From Burkholderiales bacterium (GTDB lineage Bacteria > Pseudomonadota > Gammaproteobacteria > Burkholderiales > Burkholderiaceae_C): DNA of 64,000 nucleotides. Within the stretch, counting starts at the first letter, position 1, and every line of letters starts with the position of its first letter. Both the position numbers and the translations under genes were made by a program. Below are positions 26,919-37,014 of the stretch, piece by piece. The stretch spans positions 1-64,000 of the forward strand of contig JAIXLP010000077.1 in assembly GCA_026954015.1 (NCBI GenBank), written 5' to 3'. The notes under the pieces are model-generated. The model made no database searches, was not told the DNA's origin, and saw nothing but the letters and a program-made list of their open reading frames with translations.

Positions 26919-27941
26919 TCAGCCCTTGAAGATGCGTTTGAACTCCGCGCCCCACTTCTGGATTTCGGCGTCGGGCAGATCGCGGATCGCGAGCACCTTC
27001 ACCTGATCGATGCCCTCGACCGGCGGGTACACGCCGGGCGCGGCCACGTATTCGCCCACGTCCTTCGCGAGCATGCCGGCGGCTTTCTTGGAGAGCCAGT
27101 AATCCATGAACGCGCGTCCCGCCGCCGGGTGCGGCGCCTTGGCGGTGAGCGCCATCGCGCGTGGCGTGCCCAGCAGCGGCTGGCCACCACCGCGCGGGCC
27201 CCAGGCCAGCGGCGCGGGGGCCTTGGTCACGATGTACTTGGGCATGGAAATGGCAATTGCCTTCTCGCCGCTTTCGATCGGCGCGGGCGTGGGGCCGAAC
27301 GAGGCGACGAACATCGGCTGGTTGGCCGCCAGCGCCTTCACGAAGTTCGTCCACTCGCCCTCGGAGGCGAAGACCTTTTCCTTCAGGCCCACGAGCCACG
27401 AGATGGTGGAGGAATGCGTCGCCGGGTCGGCCATCACGATGCGTCCCTTCCACCTGGCGTCGCCCAGGTCTTCGTACTTCTTCGGCGCGTCGGCCGCCGC
27501 TACCAGCTTGGTGTTGTAGAGGTAGGAGACGTACTCGATGCCGAAGAGCTGGATCGTGTCGTCCGGCCGCGTCCAGTCGGGATAGTCGGCCGCCGCGGGC
27601 GAGCGGTAGGGCGCGAGCACGCCGTTGGCCTTGAGCAGTTCGAGCACCGGCAGCGGCGCCTGCACCACGTCCGCGAGCAGCTTGCCCGCGCGCGCCTCGG
27701 TTGCGACGGTGGAGACGAATTTGGAGCTGGAGATGCGCGTGTACTCGCCCTGCACGCCGGTGTCCTTGCCGAACGCCTCCATGATGGGCTTGACCGCGGT
27801 GATGTTGGCGTAGAACACCGCCTTGCCTTCGGCGCGCGCGGCGGCGAGGTCCGCTTCAGCGGCCAACGCGCCGGGCAGTACGGCGCCGAGACTGGTGGCG
27901 CCCGCGAGTTGCAAGAGGCTGCGTCGGTCGATCGTGGGCAT
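26919..27941 (-). CDS. ABC transporter substrate-binding protein, iron/polyamine class
   Basis: A 340-residue periplasmic binding protein. DRRSLLQLAGATSLGAVLPG followed by ALAAE resembles a Tat signal peptide. It is in the extracellular solute-binding family that includes ferric-binding FbpA, but I do not see the adjacent tyrosine pair that FbpA uses to hold iron in the C-terminal half. A ferric role is therefore doubtful and the ligand is unknown. It is the first gene of the operon, with AAAGGAGACGTCCC before the ATG. Confidence 0.85.
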   Translation of the reverse strand: MPTIDRRSLLQLAGATSLGAVLPGALAAEADLAAARAEGKAVFYANITAVKPIMEAFGKDTGVQGEYTRISSSKFVSTVATEARAGKLLADVVQAPLPVLELLKANGVLAPYRSPAAADYPDWTRPDDTIQLFGIEYVSYLYNTKLVAAADAPKKYEDLGDARWKGRIVMADPATHSSTISWLVGLKEKVFASEGEWTNFVKALAANQPMFVASFGPTPAPIESGEKAIAISMPKYIVTKAPAPLAWGPRGGGQPLLGTPRAMALTAKAPHPAAGRAFMDYWLSKKAAGMLAKDVGEYVAAPGVYPPVEGIDQVKVLAIRDLPDAEIQKWGAEFKRIFKG

Positions 27942-28019
27942 GGGACGTCTCCTTTCTATGGTATTGGCTGGCGTCAGTCTAACGAGTGGAATAGGGAGGG
28001 ACTGTGTCGCTGTCTTGGG

Positions 28020-28958
28020 TCAGTGGGCCGGCAGGACCATGAAAGGATGGATGGTCTCCTGTTCAAGCGCTTCGATATAGACATCGCCCTGCAGCCTGCG
28101 CATGCGCAATTCGTCGATCAGGTATGGCTTGCATGCGGCGCTGTCCGTGGCGTCTCGCATGATCTGAACCATAGTCATGCCTTGTTTGGTATCGCAGTTG
28201 AAGGAGATCGGAGTCAGCGGGTTGAATATCTTGCGATAGTCTCTCTCGATGGTTTCCGCAGTGCGCAGAGCATGTTGGAGTTCGTTGCCGCGCATGCTGC
28301 AGTCGATGCGGGCGTTGTTGGACAGCATGAAGGACTGGGCCAACTGCCAGAACAAGTCCGTAGGTAATGCTTTGGCGTCGCCTCTCAAGTAGGCGATCTC
28401 GCCGCAGAAATAGGCCGCCTCGTCTGTCAGCGCAGCGGCGACATCCCGGTATTCGCGGGCAGGGTCGGAGAGATCGCGTGCCCGCGCCGCCCGCTCCAGC
28501 AATCCGTTGGTGCGCGAGATGTGCTTGCGCACTTCCGCCTGGCGCTGTTCTTCGAAACCCTTTCGGATTTCGTTGATGATCTCGTCCAGCCGCTTGTCCA
28601 GAGCGTTGAAGCGCCGGCGCATGTACATGAAACCCGCGACGCTGACCCCGACACCGGCGAGTGAGACGCCCAGTGTGCCGATCTGCAGTGTTTGCAACGC
28701 GTGCATCACGGCCTTGATCTGGGTGATTTGGACGGCGGTATAGAGGTTGGAGCCGAGATTGAGTGCATCACTGACCAGCGAGAAGGGGGAGCCAGCGACG
28801 CTGGAGAGCGCTGCCTGCAGAAGGCCGGTCTCCTGTAGATGGCCGACGATCTGGCCAGTCCCTGCGTCCTTCAGGATGGCCCCGTAGCGCAGGAGTTCGC
28901 CGGTAGCCATGCGCGTTGCGAATTCGGCCGGAATTTCGAATGGGATGGACCCTAGCAT
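28020..28958 (-). CDS. Unknown membrane-anchored coiled-coil protein
   Basis: A 312-residue protein I do not recognise. One hydrophobic segment lies near residues 92-114 (IGTLGVSLAGVGVSVAGFMY), followed at once by a charged, probably coiled-coil helix (RRRFNALDKRLDEIINEIRK). The C-terminal 170 residues are mixed helical with scattered Cys residues. There is no signal peptide or known catalytic motif. The ATG at 28958 overlaps the stop of the upstream gene by seven bases, so the two are translationally coupled. Base composition looks less GC-rich than the flanks, suggesting acquired DNA. A membrane-sensing or defence role is only a guess. Confidence 0.75.
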   Translation of the reverse strand: MLGSIPFEIPAEFATRMATGELLRYGAILKDAGTGQIVGHLQETGLLQAALSSVAGSPFSLVSDALNLGSNLYTAVQITQIKAVMHALQTLQIGTLGVSLAGVGVSVAGFMYMRRRFNALDKRLDEIINEIRKGFEEQRQAEVRKHISRTNGLLERAARARDLSDPAREYRDVAAALTDEAAYFCGEIAYLRGDAKALPTDLFWQLAQSFMLSNNARIDCSMRGNELQHALRTAETIERDYRKIFNPLTPISFNCDTKQGMTMVQIMRDATDSAACKPYLIDELRMRRLQGDVYIEALEQETIHPFMVLPAH

Positions 28959-29662
28959 GTGCCGTGTTCCTCCAACAGGTGGGCGCCGATTTTCGTGGCT
29001 TGTGCGCAAAAATGTGGTGCGAGTCCGTCCGGTTCCAGTATCCACGCGCGTAGTTGCCGGACGATCTCTTCCCGGGCCGAGGGTTTGAACGGCACCTGTT
29101 TGAGGCCCGCAGGGTGTTGCGCAAGACGTGCTTTGTTGAACAGTGACCCGTTCGGTCGATTGCCGAGGCCCGGGTCTGCGGGTGGATTTACGACGTAGAG
29201 CTCCGCCTGTAAAGCCCCGAGTTGTTTGGTCATGGGTGCGCGGATCAAGGCCTCGAGTTGATGGCTGAGGACTTCACTGGCAGGGTCGGCGAACCACCTC
29301 CCCAGGAAACCCAAGCGGTCCAGCTCCCGATCCATTTCGTCGATCAGGGACCGGCATTGCGTATCCATCGTGGATGTAATGTCGATGTGAGCCTTGTCAC
29401 GCCAGTCAAGCACCTTGCGTTCGAATTCCACCACGCGCAACCGGTCTGGGCGGGTCAGCGGCAACACTGGTGGAGGGGGCGGCGCCGATTCTTCCTGGAC
29501 GATGAGTTGCGGCTCCGCTGGTTCCTGCGTCTTTGGGGTAACCGAGGGTTCTGGTTTCCGCAACGGAAGGAATGACCGAACATCCCGGTTGAGAAATGAC
29601 CATATCCGGCCCAACGTGTTTTCACCGTTGGCGTTGGTTTCTGACTCTTGATTCGTGCCCAT
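28952..29662 (-). CDS. Unknown cytoplasmic partner protein
   Basis: A 236-residue protein I do not recognise. The first 70 residues are low-complexity and rich in Pro, Glu and Gln (including a PPPPPV run near 65), followed by a predicted helical domain with no transmembrane segment or signal peptide. It is the first gene of a two-gene operon and overlaps the next gene by seven bases. Upstream, GGGG just ahead of the ATG is half of a perfect CCCC-TTTC-GGGG hairpin, which could hide the ribosome binding site. No enzyme motif is evident. Confidence 0.7.
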   Translation of the reverse strand: MGTNQESETNANGENTLGRIWSFLNRDVRSFLPLRKPEPSVTPKTQEPAEPQLIVQEESAPPPPPVLPLTRPDRLRVVEFERKVLDWRDKAHIDITSTMDTQCRSLIDEMDRELDRLGFLGRWFADPASEVLSHQLEALIRAPMTKQLGALQAELYVVNPPADPGLGNRPNGSLFNKARLAQHPAGLKQVPFKPSAREEIVRQLRAWILEPDGLAPHFCAQATKIGAHLLEEHGTC

Positions 29663-29669
29663 GATTTAC

Positions 29670-29681
29670 CCCGAAAGGGGA
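29670..29681 (-). promoter_or_regulatory. Hairpin covering the ribosome binding region of the unknown operon
   Basis: CCCCGAAAGGGG is a perfect 4-bp stem with a 4-base loop. On the minus strand its 3' arm GGGG is the only purine tract near the ATG at 29662, so the stem would compete with ribosome binding. On the plus strand it is followed by ACCTTTTT and could resemble a weak terminator. Confidence 0.35.
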
Positions 29682-29768
29682 CCTTTTTGGCCGGCGTGCC
29701 GATGGCGACGGGCCGGAGTCACGCGGGCCCCTCGCCCAGAGGGCCTGGCTGATTATTGCGCGGTGATC

Positions 29769-31421
29769 TCAGGCCACCGGATTGCTGCGTGTGGCCGCGA
29801 TGGCGCTCGGCAGATCGGGATAAAGGTGAACCTCGCCGCGCGTGGGCAGCCCGCTGCGTTCGGCCATCTCCAGAGGCTGTCCGCCCAAGCCCGCGATCAG
29901 CACGCGCACGCCGCGGTCGCTGCACGTCTGCAGCAGCGCGCCCAGCGTGGCCGCGCCGGTCGTGTCCATGTAGACCACGCTTGCAAGGTCGAGCACGAGC
30001 GCGCGCGTGGGCAGCGCGTCTTGCAGGGTCTCCAGCGCCGTGGTCGAACCGAAAAACAGCGCGCCGGCGATGCGCCAGGCGCGTACTTCGCCCGCCACCC
30101 CATCCGGCTCGGGCAGGGCCACCGGCTCGGCGCGCGTGAGGCGCGACATGCGGTAGATGAAGGTGGCGCAGGCCGCGAATATGCCCACCTGCACCGCCAC
30201 CGTGAGGTCGAACACCACGGTGAGCAGGAACACGGCGAGCAGCGTCGTGCCGTAGGGGGCGCGAAAGCGCCGCAGGTGCGCGAACGCGCGCCACTGGCCC
30301 ATGTTCCACGCCACGTGCATCAGGATGGCCGCGAGGCACGCGAGCGGAATGGAGCTGGCGAGCGGCGCCGCGATGAGGATGACCACCAGCAGCACCAGCG
30401 CGTGCACCATGCCCGCGACGGGGCTGGTGGCGCCGCTCTTCACGTTGGTGACGGTGCGCGCGATGGTGCCGGTGGCGGGCATGCCGCCGAGAAACGGCAC
30501 GACGGCGTTGGCGATGCCCTGCGCCATCAGCTCCTGGTTGGGGTCGTGCCGGTCTCCGATCATGCCGTCGGCCACGCGCGCGCACAGCAGCGATTCGATG
30601 GCGCCCAGCAGCGCGAGCGTGATCGCGGGCATCAGCAGAAAGCGCGCCGACTCCCACGAAAACGCCGGCAGTGCGAAGGCGGGCAGCGCCGCCGGAATGC
30701 CGCCGAAGCGGCTGCCTATGGTTTCCACCGGCACGCCGAAGAGCGCGACGAGCGTCGTGGCGAGCACGAGCGCGACGATCGCGCCCGGCACCGTCGTGAG
30801 CTTGCCCGAGAATGGTGCGCGCGCGCCCAGCGACGGCAGGAAGTGCTGCCACGTGACGATGACCGCGAGCGAGCCGAGCGCGATGGCGAGCGCCCAGCCG
30901 TTGAGCGTGTGCAGGTGCGCGCCGACCGCGCCCAGGATGCCGAAGAAGTCCGCCGGCATGTCGGTGATCGACAGGCCCAGGAAGTCCTTGATCTGCGACA
31001 GCGCGATCAGCACCGCGATGCCGTTGGTGAAGCCCGTGATGACCGACACCGGGATGTAGCGCACCAGCGTGCCGAGCTTGAACAGCCCCATCACGAAGAG
31101 CATCACGCCCGAGAGCGCGGTGGCGATGATGAGGTTGGCCACGCCGTACTGCTGCACGATGCCGTAGACGATGACGATGAACGCGCCGGCCGGCCCGCCG
31201 ATCTGCACGCGGCTGCCGCCCAGCAGCGCCACCAGAAAGCCCGCGATGATGGTGGTGAAGATGCCGGCTTCGGGCTTGAGCCCCGAAGCGATCGCGAAGG
31301 CCATCGCCAGCGGCAACGCGACCACGGCGACGGTGAGGCCCGCGCCGATGTCGGCGATCAGGCGCGCGCGGTCATAGCCCTTGAGGGCGTCGAGAGTGCG
31401 GGGGCGAAAGGCGAGAGCCAT
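29769..31421 (-). CDS. SulP family anion permease with STAS domain
   Basis: A 550-residue SLC26/SulP transporter. The N-terminal transmembrane domain has about 12-14 hydrophobic segments, including the conserved GLTVAVVALPLAMAFAIASGL near residue 27. The C-terminal STAS domain spans about 420-540 (ALVLDLASVVYMDTTGAATL). Members move sulfate, bicarbonate or dicarboxylates across the inner membrane; specificity is not readable. The ATG at 31421 is preferred because a GGAG sits eight bases upstream; an ATG at 31427 is also possible. Confidence 0.92.
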   Translation of the reverse strand: MALAFRPRTLDALKGYDRARLIADIGAGLTVAVVALPLAMAFAIASGLKPEAGIFTTIIAGFLVALLGGSRVQIGGPAGAFIVIVYGIVQQYGVANLIIATALSGVMLFVMGLFKLGTLVRYIPVSVITGFTNGIAVLIALSQIKDFLGLSITDMPADFFGILGAVGAHLHTLNGWALAIALGSLAVIVTWQHFLPSLGARAPFSGKLTTVPGAIVALVLATTLVALFGVPVETIGSRFGGIPAALPAFALPAFSWESARFLLMPAITLALLGAIESLLCARVADGMIGDRHDPNQELMAQGIANAVVPFLGGMPATGTIARTVTNVKSGATSPVAGMVHALVLLVVILIAAPLASSIPLACLAAILMHVAWNMGQWRAFAHLRRFRAPYGTTLLAVFLLTVVFDLTVAVQVGIFAACATFIYRMSRLTRAEPVALPEPDGVAGEVRAWRIAGALFFGSTTALETLQDALPTRALVLDLASVVYMDTTGAATLGALLQTCSDRGVRVLIAGLGGQPLEMAERSGLPTRGEVHLYPDLPSAIAATRSNPVA

Positions 31422-31602
31422 GGTCATTGCTCCAGGCGAGGACGGTCGAACGACGAATTGCGCATTCGTGTTGCTGCCCGGGCGGCCCACAGTGGCGCAG
31501 CCGCGTGATGAAACGGCGGCGGCGCGTGAGGGGTGGAGCGATGAACATGCGGTGATGCGGTAGCTGGCGCGCAGTGTACGCCAGCGCCGCAGGCCGCGGT
31601 TT

Positions 31603-31658
31603 ACAGGGAAAACAGGGCCCCGCGCTTTGCTGGAAAGCGCTGGCAGCTATCGAAACGA
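31603..31658. repeat. Dispersed comamonad palindromic repeat, copy 4
   Basis: The right half, GAAAGCGCTGGCAGCTATCG, matches the family consensus; the left half, GGGCCCCGCGCTTTGCTG, supplies the opposing GCGCTT arm. It lies between the SulP gene and the MBL hydrolase gene, just after the hydrolase stop. Confidence 0.65.
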
Positions 31659-31663
31659 AAGTT

Positions 31664-32302
31664 TCAGGTGCCGCCCACGTAGGGGTTCGTGGCCCGCTCC
31701 TGGCCGAACGTGCTCTCGGGCCCGTGTCCCGGAATGAACACCGTGTCGTCGCCCATGGGCCACAGGCGCTCGGTGATGCTGGCGATGAGCTGCTCGTGGT
31801 TGCCCCGCGGGAAATCCGTGCGGCCTATGCTGCCCGCGAACAGCACGTCGCCGACGAAGCAGCGCTGGATCTGCGGCGCGTGAAACACCACGTGGCCCGG
31901 CGTGTGGCCGGGGCAGTGGCGCACGTGCAAGGTCTCACGCCCGATGGTGACGGTGTCGCCGTCGTGCAGCCAGCGCGTGGGCGTGAACGCCTGCGCGGGC
32001 GCAAAGCCGAACATCGCTGCCTGCTGCGGCAGGCCGGCTATCCAGAACTGGTCGCCCTCCTGCGGGCCGATGATGGGGAGCGCGAGCCGCTCGGCCAGTT
32101 CGCCCGCGCCCCCTGCGTGGTCGATGTGCGCGTGCGTGAGCCAGATCGCGGCGAGCGTGATGCCCAGGCGCCGGGCCTCGGCGATGAGGCGGTCGAGCTC
32201 GCCGCCCGGGTCGATGACCGCGGCCTGCTGCGTCTGGTCACACCAGACGAGCGAGCAGTTCTGCGCGAACGGCGTGACCGGAACCGTGAGGTAGTGCAGC
32301 AT
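31664..32302 (-). CDS. MBL-fold hydrolase, glyoxalase II-like
   Basis: A 212-residue metallo-beta-lactamase-fold hydrolase. The metal motif THAHIDHAGG lies near residue 54; further ligands are in CPGHTPGHVVF near 131, FVGDVLFAGSIGRTDFPRG near 149 and IPGHGPESTFGQER near 191. The size and last motif match the YcbL/glyoxalase-II-like subgroup, whose members hydrolyse glutathione or other thioesters. The ATG at 32302 begins the fold; a longer frame continues upstream into the pobA 3' region but is not conserved. Confidence 0.88.
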   Translation of the reverse strand: MLHYLTVPVTPFAQNCSLVWCDQTQQAAVIDPGGELDRLIAEARRLGITLAAIWLTHAHIDHAGGAGELAERLALPIIGPQEGDQFWIAGLPQQAAMFGFAPAQAFTPTRWLHDGDTVTIGRETLHVRHCPGHTPGHVVFHAPQIQRCFVGDVLFAGSIGRTDFPRGNHEQLIASITERLWPMGDDTVFIPGHGPESTFGQERATNPYVGGT

Positions 32303-32334
32303 GGCCGGCGATTGTGGCGCATGCCGCGCCACCT

Positions 32335-34447
<2,113 letters not shown>

Positions 34448-34507
34448 AGCACAGCGAAGGCGCGCGCGGGTGGATGTCGAAACTATCTCGCTTGTGCGCC
34501 ATGGAAG

Positions 34508-34918
34508 TCATGTGGTTGCCGGGGCTTGCACCTGGAGCCCGGTGAAGTGCTTGCGGTGAAAACCGTCGTCGCGGGTGAGCAGCCGGTCGGCCTGGCAGGC
34601 GGCGTGCGCGCCAATGAGAAAGTCCGCCGCGATGCGGCTGCGGGTGCCGCCGGCCTGACGGTAGCGCGCCCAGGCCCGGGCGGCGCGCAGGGCGGCTTCC
34701 TCGTTCATCGGCGCGAAGCGCAGGCCCAGCGTGCGCAGGTCCTCGGCCACGTCTTCGGCTGGTGCATAGGCCGTGGCGACCTCGGCCCATACGGCTTCGC
34801 AGGCGACCAGTGCACCCTCCTGCGCCGCGCGCGCCAAGGCCGCGGCGGAGGCGGCGCCGAATTCGGGATCGCCTTCGAGGATGTCGATGAGGACGTTGGT
34901 GTCGACGGCGGTGATCAT
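34508..34918 (-). CDS. vapC: VapC-type PIN-domain toxin
   Basis: A 136-residue PIN-domain RNase. The catalytic acidic residues are visible as Asp6 (AVDTNVLID), the Glu in CEAVWAE near 41 and the Asp in AADFLIGAHA near 99. VapC toxins cleave RNA (often tRNA) and are silenced by the antitoxin encoded immediately upstream, whose stop overlaps this start by four bases (ATGA). Full-length and intact. Confidence 0.92.
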   Translation of the reverse strand: MITAVDTNVLIDILEGDPEFGAASAAALARAAQEGALVACEAVWAEVATAYAPAEDVAEDLRTLGLRFAPMNEEAALRAARAWARYRQAGGTRSRIAADFLIGAHAACQADRLLTRDDGFHRKHFTGLQVQAPATT

Positions 34919-35139
34919 TGCGCCCGACCCCGCAGCTCGTCCATGACCTGCGCGGTGCTGCGGCCGCGGCTGCGCTTGCCCAGGAGCTGAAAGGCGGGGT
35001 GGTTGTCCACGCGCTTGGTGGCGATCAGGCGTCCGTTCTCAGCGGTGAATTCGAGCACGGTGCCGGGGCCGATGCCGAGCTGGTCGCGCAGGGCCTTCGG
35101 AATGGTGACCTGGCCCCGCTCGGCAACGATGGCGTTCAT
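34915..35139 (-). CDS. vapB: VapB-type antitoxin, AbrB/SpoVT family
   Basis: A 74-residue protein with an N-terminal swapped-hairpin AbrB DNA-binding domain (VAERGQVTIPKALRDQLGI near residues 5-23) and a C-terminal tail expected to wrap the PIN toxin. Such antitoxins also repress their own operon. A strong AGGAG precedes the ATG, and a palindrome lies 24-36 bp upstream. Confidence 0.92.
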   Translation of the reverse strand: MNAIVAERGQVTIPKALRDQLGIGPGTVLEFTAENGRLIATKRVDNHPAFQLLGKRSRGRSTAQVMDELRGRAQ

Positions 35140-35162
35140 GGAGTACTCCTGCGTTCAATACG

Positions 35163-35175
35163 TACTTGAAAAGTA
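35163..35175. promoter_or_regulatory. Operator candidate for the VapBC operon
   Basis: TACTTGAAAAGTA has perfect 5-bp arms (TACTT/AAGTA) and lies in the promoter region of the antitoxin gene, where AbrB-type antitoxins usually bind with their toxin to repress transcription. Confidence 0.45.
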
Positions 35176-35249
35176 TGCAAAAAAATCCACGTTTTATCAA
35201 GAGATGAACAAATGATCGCGGGTGGTAGACGTGGCCCACCCATTGCGCC

Positions 35250-36158
35250 TCAAGCCTCTCCGCTTTCCGCAGCGCACACCCGCAGGCTCACCTGCCGCAG
35301 CAACTGCGCCGTGCGCCGCACGAGCGGGGTGGCGCGCTTGCCCGCGGGTTGCACCACGCACAGCGTGCTCACGATGTGCGGGGAGTGGATCGGTGCCTCG
35401 ATGAGGCCGCGGTCGCCGCCCTGGCCCTGCAGCGCGCTGTCGGTGAGCGCGGCGTAGCCGTAGCCGGCGCGTACCAGATCCAGGATGACCGGCACGCTCG
35501 AGACCTCCCAGACCACGTCGAGCTTCACGTGCGAGAGCAGGGCCTGCGCCTCCATGAGCTTGCGAAAGATCTGGCTGCGTTGGGGCATCACGAGCGGGTA
35601 GCGCGCCAGGTCGGCGAAGGCCACGCCCTCGTTTGGGAGGCTGCCGGCCGGGCCGATCAGGCACAGGCGTTCCTCCAGCACCGGCTCGGCTTCGATTTGC
35701 GGGTGGTTGGCGGGCGTATAGACCAGGCCGAGATCCATGCGCGCGCTGCCCAGCCACTCGGCGATGGTGACGGAAAACGCCTCGACGATCTGCAGTCTGG
35801 CCTTGGGCATCTCGCGCTGGAAGCGCCGGATCAGGAGCGGCGTGAGGCGCCGCGCCAGGCTCGGAGGCAGGCCCACCGTCACCTGGCCCACCGGCTCGCC
35901 GCGCTGGCTGCGCAGATCGTCGCGCGCCGCCGCCACGCCTTGCAGGATGGCGTGACCGTGCTCCAGCAGGCGCTGCCCCGCGTCGGTGGGCACCACGCCG
36001 CGGCCTGTGCGCGTGAGCAGCGTCTCGCGCAGCTCCAGCTCCAGCGCGCGCACCTGGCGGCTGAGCGCGGGCTGCGCCACCTCCAGCGCCTGTGCGGCGC
36101 GGGTGAAGCTGCCGAGTTCGGCCACGCGCACGAAGTATTCCAGTTGCTTCAAGTCCAT
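35250..36158 (-). CDS. LysR family regulator of the protocatechuate operon
   Basis: A 302-residue LysR-type regulator: helix-turn-helix at about residues 1-60 (MDLKQLEYFVRVAELGSF and QPALSRQVRALELELRETL) and a substrate-binding co-inducer domain to the C-terminus. The ATG at 36158 starts the conserved domain; the frame remains open far upstream by chance. It is divergent from the protocatechuate 4,5-cleavage operon beginning at 36291. That is the position of the pmd regulator in related bacteria, so control of those genes by a pathway intermediate is inferred. Confidence 0.88.
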   Translation of the reverse strand: MDLKQLEYFVRVAELGSFTRAAQALEVAQPALSRQVRALELELRETLLTRTGRGVVPTDAGQRLLEHGHAILQGVAAARDDLRSQRGEPVGQVTVGLPPSLARRLTPLLIRRFQREMPKARLQIVEAFSVTIAEWLGSARMDLGLVYTPANHPQIEAEPVLEERLCLIGPAGSLPNEGVAFADLARYPLVMPQRSQIFRKLMEAQALLSHVKLDVVWEVSSVPVILDLVRAGYGYAALTDSALQGQGGDRGLIEAPIHSPHIVSTLCVVQPAGKRATPLVRRTAQLLRQVSLRVCAAESGEA

Positions 36159-36180
36159 GGCGAGGGGCAGTCCGTTGTCG

Positions 36181-36240
36181 CAGATCAAGTTATGCCATTT
36201 TGTTCTACCTGCTAGTGGCTGTCTGCCCTTGTTTGATCTG
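36181..36240. promoter_or_regulatory. Widely spaced inverted repeat in the LysR/pmd intergenic region
   Basis: CAGATCAA at 36181-36188 and its exact reverse complement TTGATCTG at 36233-36240 are 52 bp apart centre to centre, five helical turns. They lie between the divergent LysR gene and the protocatechuate operon. LysR tetramers commonly bridge two sites of this kind. Confidence 0.4.
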
Positions 36241-36290
36241 GCTCGGTTATCCACAATGACCGCAATTGCAGCAGCGACCCACCGATCACC

Positions 36291-36992
36291 ATGAACGCCC
36301 GCACCAGCCCCGCCTTGCGCGCCATTTCTTCGATGGCCACGCGCGCGGTGCTTGGGGATCTGGCGTCGGCGTGGCAGCAGCAGGGCGGGCGGCCGGTGGC
36401 GGTGGAATCCGTCGGCGGCGTCGATGCCGCGCGGCGCGTGCAGGCGGGCGAAGCGCTCGACCTGGTGCTGCTGTCGAGCGACGCCATCGACAGGCTGGAG
36501 TCCGACGGCCACGCGGTGGCCGGGAGCAAGGTGGACTGGGTGCGTTCCAGCACGGCCGTCGCGGTTGCCGCGCAGGCGCCGCTGCCGGATATCGGCACCG
36601 AAGCGGCGCTGCAGGCGGCGGTATTGGCGGCGGCGAGCATCGGCTATTCCACGGGCCCGAGCGGCAAGGCGCTGCTGGCGCTGTTCGCGCGCTGGGGCAT
36701 CGCGGCGCAGGTGCAGGCGCGCCTGGTGCAGGCGCGCCCCGGCATTCCGGTGGGGCAGCTGGTCGCGCAGGGCGAAGCGGCGCTGGGGTTTCAGCAGCTC
36801 AGTGAATTGCTGCATGTGCCGGGCATCACCGTCGTGGGCGAGCTGCCGCCGGCGGTCGCGATCGACACGGTGTTTTCCGGCGCGCTGGTGGCGGGTTGCC
36901 GCGATGCCGAAGCGGCGCGGGGGTTTCTGGCCTTCCTCGCCGGCCCGCAGGCCACGGCGGCCAAGCGCCACCACGGCATGCAGCCGCTGTGA
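36291..36992 (+). CDS. ModA-like substrate-binding-fold protein without signal peptide
   Basis: A 233-residue protein of the molybdate-binding-like solute-binding fold (SBP_bac_11 type): ISSMATRAVLGDLASAWQQQ near residue 12, DLVLLSSDAIDRLE near 57 and a C-terminal ARGFLAFLAGPQATAAKRHHGMQPL typical of ModA proteins. It lacks a signal peptide and no ModBC partners are nearby, so it is probably cytoplasmic. It is the first gene of the protocatechuate operon, 22 bp before the 4-oxalomesaconate hydratase gene. A ligand-sensing or isomerase-like role in the pathway is possible but unproven. Confidence 0.8.
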   Translation: MNARTSPALRAISSMATRAVLGDLASAWQQQGGRPVAVESVGGVDAARRVQAGEALDLVLLSSDAIDRLESDGHAVAGSKVDWVRSSTAVAVAAQAPLPDIGTEAALQAAVLAAASIGYSTGPSGKALLALFARWGIAAQVQARLVQARPGIPVGQLVAQGEAALGFQQLSELLHVPGITVVGELPPAVAIDTVFSGALVAGCRDAEAARGFLAFLAGPQATAAKRHHGMQPL

Positions 36993-37014
36993 GTATGAAA
37001 GAAAGGATGCATTC

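Noticed and set aside
24182-26929. 915-codon plus-strand open frame opposite the iron-class importer
   Set aside because: Low-complexity Arg/His/Gln-rich translation; the minus-strand genes have clear ABC motifs.
29727-29749. GGCCCCTC/GAGGGCC inverted repeat downstream of the SulP gene as a terminator
   Set aside because: The stem is imperfect and no T-run follows on the minus strand, so I could not support a terminator call.
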